A DNA stretch of 35,308 nucleotides from Symbiodinium natans (Eukaryota > Sar > Dinophyceae > Suessiales > Symbiodiniaceae). Shown one piece after another: positions 15,343 through 21,433 of this stretch (position 1 is its first letter; every line of letters starts with the position of its first letter). Made by a program: the position numbers and the translations under genes. The notes below the pieces were generated by a model. That model saw only the letters and a list, made by a program, of their open reading frames with translations, did no database searches and was not told the DNA's origin. Where the stretch lies: contig CAJNDS010001089.1 of NCBI GenBank assembly GCA_905221605.1, forward strand, positions 1 to 35,308. The letters run 5' to 3'.

Positions 15343-17703
15343 ATGATAAACCAAGCAATGAGTTTAGACGGGACAACAACTATTTACGCTAATGATTTTA
15401 TAAAAGTCTATGAAACAGGAACATCAACCATTGAACAAGACTTCGCAACAAAAACAGAATTAACAAACATAAACACAGCAAACGCATCAAGCATTCAAGC
15501 AAACACAGATGCCATAGATGTTTTAAACACGAAGCAACTACAAAATTTTAATAATATTAATGCTATTAATACTGATTTAACTAATAATTACCAAACAAAC
15601 ACAGTTTTAAGTAGCAACTTTTACAACAAAACAGAAATAGATACTACTTTTACTAGCTACTATACATCAACACAAATAGACACAAATTTATCTACGAATT
15701 ATCAAAACAACACATTATTAGCTACGAATTTTTATAATAAAGGCGAGGTAGATACATTAATAGCAGGTGCGGGTGGTGGCGGTGGTTATACCGATACAGA
15801 AATTGATAATCTACTAGCGCTAAGAGTTCCGTTAAGTGATTTTACTGACCGCTTTAAAACAAACCCAGTTATTGATTGTAGTGCCCCAACTATTATTCAC
15901 ACGGGCTTAACATTGAATAATGAAACAATAAATATATCGCCGACTACTGGGTTATTATTTAGTAATCAAACAGGAGGAGGAGATAAAGTAGTAAGTGTAT
16001 TTAAAAATGCTACAAATTATATAACTCTACAAGGAAATAAAATTATATCAAATGCTACATCTGATGATAGTGTAGTAGATTTAGAATTAAACCCGTCGGG
16101 AAATGTTAATATTACTAATGATTTATCATTAACTAATTTAACAGCAGACGGCATTAATTTAACAAATAATGTTAATATCGGTGGAAATATTGAATTAACA
16201 GACGCTAATACAAGTATAGAAAGATATAATAACGCTACTAAATCAAATATATCAATGGATTTAAGAACAGACCAAGAGGCAATGAGATTAATGTTAGGAG
16301 CATCAACAGGTGCCGACACTAATACTTATATAGAATGTAATAATACAACAGGAGGAACAACACTATTTAACCCAACTTATTTTAAAGACACTATAAATTA
16401 TGAAAACGACACTTCTAATATTTCCAATAATTCAGGACTTACACTTTATAAAAATACAACGGATGCTAGTAATGTTTTAACCATAAAAAACTCACAAGGG
16501 TATCTAAGATTTAACTCCTTCAATATTAACGCGTATAATACAAGCAATGACAGTTCTTCATTACTTTTATTAAATACAGCAAATGGTAATGGTGTTTATT
16601 GTTTAAGCTTAGGCATCGGAGCAATTCAAGGAGCAAATAAACTAAATGTATCGGGAGGCAATGCTAATTTTGGAAACACAGCATCGTTTCAAAGCACATC
16701 AACATTCAACGGTGATATTTATGTAAATAATTCGGGAAGAATATTTCAAAGAGCCGACGCTAATAATTCATTAAATGTAATATCAACAGAAGAAATAAAT
16801 TTTTCATTACAATCAAATAGAACAACAGACCCGACTACTGGCACTATTGCTTTACAATTAAACGACACTAACGGTATTACGATTAATAGAGCAGTTACAA
16901 ATAATCTTACTTTTAACAGCATTGGTAATATTGTTGGTGAAAGCGATGTTATTAGTTGGGGGCGTTTCATGTTTCAAAATAGTAGCGAATTAAAAGAAGT
17001 ATTGGATACTCAATATAAATTATATATTAGAAATGGTGATACATTAGGAGAAATGAATTTAACAATAGGCTTAGAAAGTAGCACGCCAGAAATTCAATTA
17101 ACCGATGGAAAAATAAATTTATTAGGTAATCTGGAAATAACTCACACTGATGTATCAGGGTCGCAACGAGTATTAATAAATAACCCAGATACTGACGGAT
17201 TTATTAGATTAAGCAATAATAATTTATCAAGATTAGACGCAACAAATACAGGCGTAGATGTTTATGGTTTCTTTACTACAACGAATAACGCAGACATTGG
17301 AGGAAATGTAACATGTGTTGCTTTAACTGAAACATCAGACGCTAAACTGAAAGAGAACGTTAAAGAGGTAAATACGAAAGAATGTTATAAAGTCGTTAAG
17401 TATATCAAACCTAAAACATATAATTTTATTAAAGACGGAGATAAAAAGTCAAACTTGGGTTTTATAGCTGATGACATAAAAGACGCTAAGATGCCGAAAG
17501 AATGGGATAACATAATATATTATAATGATGAAGGTATAAAATTATTAGCATACAATAAGATGACTGTTGTTCTTTGGGGTTGTGTTCAAGAGTTACAAAA
17601 AGAAATAACTTCTTTGAAAAGTGAAATAACGAAATTGAAAAAGAAAAATAAAGATGAGAGTGACGGCGAACGAAGTTCGCCATCAGGGCGACGCCGTGAC
17701 TAA
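15343..17703 (+). CDS. Trimeric fibre/tail-spike protein with C-terminal S74 chaperone domain, 786 aa
   Basis: Likely the receptor-binding fibre. The first ~150 residues hold coiled-coil-like repeats built on TNYQ...NNTLL..NFYNK.EVDT, as in phage fibre shafts, then a glycine hinge (GAGGGGG). The long middle is Asn/Thr/Ile-rich beta-repeat sequence (NLTNNVNIGGN-type) suited to a triple-stranded beta shaft. From about 660 the intramolecular chaperone of the peptidase S74/endosialidase family is recognisable: ETSDAKLKENV (S665, D666), then YKVVKYIKPKTYNF, LGFIADDI and a final coiled coil (QELQKEITSLKSEITKLKKK). In this family the chaperone trimerises the fibre and often cleaves itself off before the Ser. 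The last 16 or so residues come from a GC-rich palindrome and look like an added tail. Codon use is AT-rich as for the capsid gene. Confidence 0.85.
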   Translation: MINQAMSLDGTTTIYANDFIKVYETGTSTIEQDFATKTELTNINTANASSIQANTDAIDVLNTKQLQNFNNINAINTDLTNNYQTNTVLSSNFYNKTEIDTTFTSYYTSTQIDTNLSTNYQNNTLLATNFYNKGEVDTLIAGAGGGGGYTDTEIDNLLALRVPLSDFTDRFKTNPVIDCSAPTIIHTGLTLNNETINISPTTGLLFSNQTGGGDKVVSVFKNATNYITLQGNKIISNATSDDSVVDLELNPSGNVNITNDLSLTNLTADGINLTNNVNIGGNIELTDANTSIERYNNATKSNISMDLRTDQEAMRLMLGASTGADTNTYIECNNTTGGTTLFNPTYFKDTINYENDTSNISNNSGLTLYKNTTDASNVLTIKNSQGYLRFNSFNINAYNTSNDSSSLLLLNTANGNGVYCLSLGIGAIQGANKLNVSGGNANFGNTASFQSTSTFNGDIYVNNSGRIFQRADANNSLNVISTEEINFSLQSNRTTDPTTGTIALQLNDTNGITINRAVTNNLTFNSIGNIVGESDVISWGRFMFQNSSELKEVLDTQYKLYIRNGDTLGEMNLTIGLESSTPEIQLTDGKINLLGNLEITHTDVSGSQRVLINNPDTDGFIRLSNNNLSRLDATNTGVDVYGFFTTTNNADIGGNVTCVALTETSDAKLKENVKEVNTKECYKVVKYIKPKTYNFIKDGDKKSNLGFIADDIKDAKMPKEWDNIIYYNDEGIKLLAYNKMTVVLWGCVQELQKEITSLKSEITKLKKKNKDESDGERSSPSGRRRD
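17661..17697 (+). repeat. GC-rich palindrome at the 3' end of the fibre gene
   Basis: Hairpin GGCGAAC (17665-17671), loop GAA, GTTCGCC (17675-17681), inside a wider ACGGCG (17663-17668)/CGCCGT (17692-17697) pairing. It is strikingly GC-rich for this region and encodes the terminal DGERSSPSGRRRD. Resembles the CGAAC/GTTCG hairpin at 7690-7715. Confidence 0.75.
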
Positions 17704-17736
17704 AAAATTTTTTATATAAGCTTTATATATATAAGT

Positions 17737-17934
17737 ATGGTAAGAAAATACTATATGTGTAAATGTGGATTAAAGAGACCAACAGATGAAACATACAAGG
17801 AGAATATGAAACATATTAACACAAACGAACACCAAGAATTAGTGAAAGCTCGTTATGATGCTAATCCGAAATTCTGGGATAATGTATTTAAAAAGAACAA
17901 AAATAAAATTGAACAAATGAAAAAATCTAAATAA
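17737..17934 (+). CDS. Small zinc-finger-like protein, 65 aa
   Basis: ATG at 17737. C8-x-C10 near the start and H26-x5-H32 suggest a single small zinc finger (CKCGLKRP ... HINTNEH), followed by a basic helical tail ending KKSK. It begins 33 nt after the fibre gene and ends 6 nt before the next gene, forming a compact plus-strand run from the capsid gene. A TATATAAG run precedes it. Function unknown; nucleic-acid binding is suggested by the finger and positive charge. Confidence 0.65.
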   Translation: MVRKYYMCKCGLKRPTDETYKENMKHINTNEHQELVKARYDANPKFWDNVFKKNKNKIEQMKKSK

Positions 17935-17940
17935 TATTAT

Positions 17941-18150
17941 ATGCCAACACTGGACGAACAAATTAACCAAAAACTAGACGAGCAGTTACAAAGGGTAAAG
18001 AATGAATTAATCACCTTCAACTCCATTCAAAACATCATAGAAAAGATGGAAGCGTTAGAAAAAGAAGTGGAAGAACTTAAGAACAAAAACAAATGTAGTA
18101 ATAATGGTAAGTGTATGCCTTGTAACTTATGCTCATTTAGTTTATTTTAA
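17941..18150 (+). CDS. Small coiled-coil protein with Cys-rich C-terminus, 69 aa
   Basis: ATG at 17941, 6 nt after the preceding stop, so probably co-transcribed with it. Residues 1-50 form a heptad-like coiled coil (KLDEQLQRVKNEL, KMEALEKEVEELKNK). The end carries C-x5-C-x2-C-x2-C (CSNNGKCMPCNLC), suited to a metal site or disulphides. Convergent with the packaging ATPase, with a hairpin in the 29-nt gap. Function not recognised. Confidence 0.6.
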   Translation: MPTLDEQINQKLDEQLQRVKNELITFNSIQNIIEKMEALEKEVEELKNKNKCSNNGKCMPCNLCSFSLF

Positions 18151-18151
18151 G

Positions 18152-18188
18152 GATAATTAATAATATTTTTGCTATATTATTAATCATC
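18152..18188. terminator. Hairpin between convergent genes (coiled-coil gene and ATPase)
   Basis: 15-bp stem with one mismatch: GATAATTAATAATAT (18152-18166) with ATATTATTAATCATC (18174-18188), 7-nt loop. It covers the ATPase stop codon at 18180-18182 and starts 1 nt after the plus-strand stop. Confidence 0.7.
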
Positions 18189-18944
18189 GGAAACTTCAAA
18201 GCGTTGTTCAAAGTTAATATAAAACATCTTATTAACATCCTTGGCGTTTGTGTTAATGTAGAAGAAAGAGTAAGGGGCATAATTCACCGCTTGTTGATAC
18301 ATCTGATACAGCGAGTTCTTATCCACTAACGCCGAGTTTTCATCTAGAAAACTATTGACCTCATTCATATTCTTCAATGTGAAGATAAATAATGCTGAAG
18401 CGTTTAGCCTAATTATCGGAGCTAATACGTTGTATTTCTGCGTAGATAGAATACACGAGATGGCGTTATGTCGCCCGCGCGTGAATAACCCATGTAATAA
18501 ACTAGAGTATCTAACGAATTTGGGGTCGTCTGCGAAATCGTCAATAATTATAAGTATGCTAAATAAATCCTTTTGTTTGTTCTTCTTTTGAAAATCAATG
18601 ACTTTATGCTGGGTGTCTATTATCTTCTTCAGTGCTATTGGGTCATAGTCTTCATAATATACCTGTTCCTTCTCAGTATCCACCTTCATAACATCGCTTA
18701 TATATTTCTTAACTGCCGTCCAAGTATCATCAACATGAACACTAGGCGAAAATATGTATATTCTTTCAAATGAACCACGGTAGATTTTCAATATTAGATT
18801 TTGAATGAGCACCGTCTTTCCTCCAGTTGAAGAAGCGACGCATAGCATCCTAGCGGGTAAGTTAGGCATCATTTCGTATTTGCTGTTTTTATATTTATAT
18901 TCGGGTATGTCTATCGGTTCCACTTTTGGTATTGTTTCACTCAT
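18180..18944 (-). CDS. FtsK/HerA-type (A32-like) DNA-packaging ATPase, 254 aa
   Basis: Pumps viral DNA into the preformed capsid using ATP. ATG at 18944. Walker A at 37-44 (ASSTGGKT; K43, T44), Walker B at about 130-136 (ILIIIDD, D135/D136), and a following motif (AISCILSTQKYN) with the glutamine expected of sensor-type motif III. The size is typical of the compact A32-like ATPases of PLVs, virophages and NCLDVs. The first Gly of the P-loop is replaced by Ala, which is tolerated in this group. A TCTA box 11 nt upstream groups it with the virion genes. It is flanked by hairpin-terminated convergent and divergent neighbours. Confidence 0.88.
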   Translation of the reverse strand: MSETIPKVEPIDIPEYKYKNSKYEMMPNLPARMLCVASSTGGKTVLIQNLILKIYRGSFERIYIFSPSVHVDDTWTAVKKYISDVMKVDTEKEQVYYEDYDPIALKKIIDTQHKVIDFQKKNKQKDLFSILIIIDDFADDPKFVRYSSLLHGLFTRGRHNAISCILSTQKYNVLAPIIRLNASALFIFTLKNMNEVNSFLDENSALVDKNSLYQMYQQAVNYAPYSFFYINTNAKDVNKMFYINFEQRFEVSDD

Positions 18945-18954
18945 TATTAATAAT

Positions 18955-18958
18955 TAGA
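18955..18958 (-). promoter_or_regulatory. TCTA box upstream of the packaging ATPase
   Basis: TCTA on the coding strand (TAGA at 18955-18958), 11 nt before the ATG at 18944, in ATATCTAATTA. Confidence 0.45.
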
Positions 18959-18982
18959 TATTATATGATTTAAATATATATA

Positions 18983-19144
18983 ATGGATACGAAGTATGAT
19001 ACTTATATTGAAACCATAAATGGTTTAGAAGTAATAGAGCAACAGGTAATAACTGATAATAAAATTAAAAGATGTTGTTATTTGTCATTAGAGTTTGTAA
19101 AATCAGTCATTATTTGTTTGAAAAATAGTAAGAAATCTACTTAA
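18983..19144 (+). CDS. Very small hypothetical protein, 53 aa
   Basis: ATG at 18983 after a TATATATAATG run, TAA at 19142-19144. The product starts MDTKYDTYIETINGLEV, has a CC pair and a hydrophobic helix near the end (LEFVKSVIICLKN) that could be amphipathic or a weak membrane segment. It fills the gap between the divergent ATPase start and the next gene, which starts 6 nt later. Composition matches its neighbours. A real small gene is likely but not certain; no family recognised. Confidence 0.5.
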   Translation: MDTKYDTYIETINGLEVIEQQVITDNKIKRCCYLSLEFVKSVIICLKNSKKST

Positions 19145-19149
19145 AATAA

Positions 19150-19479
19150 ATGGAAGAGAAAAATCAGGGTGGTATTAAGATTAATAAAGAAGGTCTGTTT
19201 TGTTTAGCTTGTAGATGTAAGAAAAACCTGTTTCGCAAGTCAAAGAAGATTTTAACTGAAGAAAGCGGAAAAATAATAGTTGAGGAAAATATTGAAACCT
19301 GCTCACTCGGTTTCGGTAATAGGGAGATTACACCACCAATCCAACCAAGAACACTAACAATTGAGCAAAGAATAGAAATACTTGAAAACAAAATAGATAA
19401 GATTATGGATGAAAAGATTGTAAGTATAGAAAAAGAAGTAAGTCAATTGAAGCAAAATACCTTAAATGGTATGGATTAA
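19150..19479 (+). CDS. Small coiled-coil protein, 109 aa, unknown
   Basis: ATG at 19150. An N-terminal segment has C18, C21 and C23 (FCLACRCKK) followed by basic residues. The C-terminal third is a clear coiled coil (IEQRIEILENKIDKIMDEKI, then EKEVSQLKQ). It lies between the 53-aa and 70-aa genes with gaps of about 6 nt, so the three probably share a transcript. A TCTA (AAATCTACTT) lies about 12 nt upstream of the ATG, inside the end of the preceding small gene. Function unknown; the Cys-plus-coiled-coil layout echoes the 69-aa protein at 17941. Confidence 0.6.
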   Translation: MEEKNQGGIKINKEGLFCLACRCKKNLFRKSKKILTEESGKIIVEENIETCSLGFGNREITPPIQPRTLTIEQRIEILENKIDKIMDEKIVSIEKEVSQLKQNTLNGMD

Positions 19480-19484
19480 TATAT

Positions 19485-19697
19485 ATGTTAATTTATATGA
19501 TGGACTGTCTATATCCTAGTAAAGAAAAGAAAGAAAACAAAAGCGCTTGGTTAATTGAAAGAAGAAAGATAAGAATGTATAACGCTAGGTTAAGTGCTAT
19601 AATAGATGAACTAGAGGATTATCAGCATTTAAGTCAGTATAAGAAACGATTTAAATTGTTGTTTGAATTTTATCAATTACATGAATTGTTAAAATAG
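19485..19697 (+). CDS. Small basic helical protein, 70 aa, unknown
   Basis: ATG at 19485, or the in-frame ATG at 19497 (MMDCLYP) which may be the better start. The product is helical, rich in Lys/Arg/Tyr/Leu (AWLIERRKIRMYNARLSAII), with no cysteine cluster or membrane segment. Tight spacing after the 109-aa gene supports co-transcription. No known family; could be a small DNA- or protein-binding factor. Confidence 0.5.
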   Translation: MLIYMMDCLYPSKEKKENKSAWLIERRKIRMYNARLSAIIDELEDYQHLSQYKKRFKLLFEFYQLHELLK

Positions 19698-19757
19698 TTG
19701 TTTAAAGATATGGTTGTTTATATATTTGACAGTGTAAAGTTTTGCGTTAAGTCGCGA

Positions 19758-19771
19758 AGCCTCGCGAGGCT
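19758..19771. repeat. GC-rich perfect palindrome
   Basis: AGCCTCGCGAGGCT is its own reverse complement (14 bp), in GTCGCGAAG...CTGCCGAGCG context. Third GC-rich palindromic patch within the AT-rich virus. Confidence 0.8.
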
Positions 19772-19900
19772 CTGCCGAGCGTCCCAGACATCATTTCTTT
19801 ACCCCGCGTGTTTCGCTATACCATAAGCGTATCATAAGAGTGCGGTAATGGTTAATTAGTTTGGAGATGTGCCCCCTATTGCCCATTGCTCGTTCAAATG

Positions 19901-19926
19901 TTCTAATATTAATTAAAATATTAGAA
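19901..19926. terminator. Hairpin upstream of the 193-aa gene
   Basis: Perfect 10-bp stem, TTCTAATATT (19901-19910) with AATATTAGAA (19917-19926), 6-nt loop, followed by a T-rich run. It may end transcripts of the 19150-19697 genes or belong to the promoter of the next gene. Confidence 0.45.
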
Positions 19927-19977
19927 GATTTTTTCGGTCTAACCATGCCTAAAGACTAGACTTTTTAATATAGTAAG

Positions 19978-20559
19978 ATGGAGAAGCGAGTGTGTAAATC
20001 GTGCTGTGCTACAAAGGATGACGAAGAGTTTGACGGCTTTAAGACTTGTAATAGGTGCCGTGAAGCGAAAAGAAAATGCTACAAGAAAAACCAGAAGGAA
20101 TATAACCAAGCGAGAAGAGAGGAGAGGGCAAAAGGGAGCCAATTATGTGAAGAATGCGGACACAAAATAAAAAACGAAAACTGGGATGCCCATTTCCATT
20201 ATGCCTTACATCCGAACTCGGAACTGAATGTATTGATGAAAGGTTATTTAACGAAGATAGGTAATTTAAGGAAAGAAGGCAAACTAAACGACGAATTACA
20301 AGCGGAGATTAAGGCAGAATACGAAAAGCAGAAAAGGGAAATACGCAAACGATTAAACGAGCAATTTCCTAATAAGTTTCAAGACGAGCCAGAAAAAGAA
20401 GAACAACCTGAAAACGAGAAACCTAAACCTGATATTAACAAACTATTCAATCACGTCCATCAGTTGCTAATGAATGATGAGTTTTTAGAAGACTATTTTA
20501 TGCTATTCGGCAAGCATAAGGACAGAGTTATTATTGAAATTCCTGTTGATAAGTCATAA
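19978..20559 (+). CDS. Zinc-ribbon / zinc-finger protein, 193 aa
   Basis: ATG at 19978, TAA at 20557-20559. Two zinc modules: residues 6-34 (C6-x2-C9, C24-x2-C27, C34) of the type seen in small viral and HNH-associated zinc ribbons, and 57-78 (C57-x2-C60 with H72/H74/H78). Then a charged helical region and a Glu/Pro/Lys linker. The last 45 residues look folded (LFNHVHQLLMNDEFLEDYFM). It is the outermost right gene, mirroring the Cys-rich protein at the left end. A transcription-factor or DNA-binding role is likely from the zinc modules but not proven. A strong hairpin follows its stop codon. Confidence 0.7.
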   Translation: MEKRVCKSCCATKDDEEFDGFKTCNRCREAKRKCYKKNQKEYNQARREERAKGSQLCEECGHKIKNENWDAHFHYALHPNSELNVLMKGYLTKIGNLRKEGKLNDELQAEIKAEYEKQKREIRKRLNEQFPNKFQDEPEKEEQPENEKPKPDINKLFNHVHQLLMNDEFLEDYFMLFGKHKDRVIIEIPVDKS

Positions 20560-20561
20560 GT

Positions 20562-20609
20562 ATAATGTAGTTATAATCCTTAAGTTGTTACAGATTATAA
20601 CTATATTAT
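20562..20609 (+). terminator. Strong hairpin after the last viral gene
   Basis: 17-bp stem with one mismatch: ATAATGTAGTTATAATC (20562-20578) with GATTATAACTATATTAT (20593-20609), 14-nt loop, 3 nt after the stop codon. It could act in 3'-end formation or be part of the viral terminus. Confidence 0.65.
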
Positions 20610-20622
20610 GATATTACCTTAT

Positions 20623-20631
20623 CCCTAAACC
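20623..20631 (-). repeat. Inverted telomere-type motif at right candidate virus end
   Basis: CCCTAAACC, inverted relative to TTTAGGGTTTAGG at 1820-1832. On the complementary strand GGTTTAGGGATAAGGTAATA resembles the left-end GGTTTAGGATGGTTACAA, a possible degenerate terminal inverted repeat. Confidence 0.4.
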
Positions 20632-20654
20632 TTATTCCTATTATAGATATTTTA

Positions 20655-20917
20655 TTAGAGAATACCATTTCCATTTTCAAGGGTTAGGGATTTCAGGTTG
20701 GGCATATGGGTTTTTCTATGGGGGTGTTGGTGTATGGGGTTAAGGGTGGGGGTTTTCTATGTGGGTCTTGGTGTGGGTCTTCTGGTGGTTCCATGGTATG
20801 GGTCTTACTATGGGTATTTTGGTGAGTTTAGGGTTGAGGTATAGGTTGTTATGGTTTTGGGTCATTGGGTGGCCTAGGGGGTGGGCATGGTTAGAAAATG
20901 GAAATGGTATCCACTAA
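20655..20917. mobile_element. GT-rich segment bracketed by inverted repeats (MITE-like or virus-end structure)
   Basis: ATACCATTTCCATTTTC (20662-20678) is repeated in exact inverted orientation at 20894-20910; with imperfect extension outward (TTAG-G-) the arms match over about 24 bp. The ~215 bp between them is strongly G+T-rich on the plus strand, with GGGTTAGGG, GGGGTTAAGGG and TTTAGGG-like pieces. No coding potential. It lies exactly where AT-rich viral DNA gives way to host DNA. No target-site duplication was found. Confidence 0.65.
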
Positions 20918-21433
20918 CTCTTAGACCCCCTGCACAGGCCCGGAAGATGTGCTTGGAGTCGTTGCGCGGCCCTCAATTGGGATGCGTACTCTGAGGTTTC
21001 ACGCACTTGAGTCCGGCATGTTGCCGGCTGATCAGGCTGGGCGACTTCGACGCAGGGCGCGGGGCGCAGTGGGAAGTGGAAACTCATGACATGTGTGAGC
21101 TCGAATGTGCTTAGTGCTTTGGAGGAATTGATGGGAAGATGTGTCGCAGAACCACATGGCAAAGACTAAGCTTTATGGGCTACTCCAAAGCAGGCAGTAG
21201 CACAAGTACTTTGCAGAGATTGACAAGGGTAACTGTGGACGCAGACTACTTTGTCTTGTCATTGTTCGGCCACTGGGTCAGTGAGACTCGTTGTGTGGAT
21301 TGATGGAGCGTACGCATTCGTAAGTTCAGGAAGTCGCTTCATTCTTCTCTCATGTCGTCCCTGCGCCCATTGCGATGCTGGGACATCAGCTCGACATGGG
21401 CCGGCCACAGAAGAGCAGCTTTCTTCGGCCTTC
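20918..21433. other. Host DNA upstream of the PPR gene
   Basis: GC-moderate sequence with no feature I can support. A frame open into the PPR gene from 21251 has no ATG before 21434; a GTAAGT at about 21320 could be a splice donor of an upstream exon. Confidence 0.4.

Larger units (their letters stand above)
19698..19977 (+). other. Longest intergenic gap inside the virus, with GC-rich palindrome and hairpin
   Basis: About 280 nt with no firm gene. An ATG at 19710 opens a 38-codon frame ending at 19826 that runs across the GC palindrome at 19758-19771; I consider it doubtful. Around 19750-19890 GC content is clearly above the viral average. A hairpin follows at 19901-19926. The region may hold the promoter of the 193-aa gene, a replication signal or an inserted palindromic element. 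Confidence 0.5.
1820..20631. mobile_element. Integrated polinton-like virus (PLV), apparently intact
   Basis: A gene-dense AT-rich block between GC-moderate host flanks carries the diagnostic set: DDE integrase, polymerase-helicase protein, double-jelly-roll major capsid protein, penton-like minor capsid protein, FtsK/HerA-type packaging ATPase, lipase and S74 fibre. None of the recognisable genes contains a stop or frameshift. No adenain-like protease is seen, favouring PLV over classical Polinton/Maverick. The limits given are candidates: TTTAGGGTTTAGG at 1820-1832 and the inverted CCCTAAACC at 20623-20631 bracket the genes. The next ~30 bases inward show loose inverted similarity. No target-site duplication was identified, so the ends may be off by a few hundred bases. 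Confidence 0.8.
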
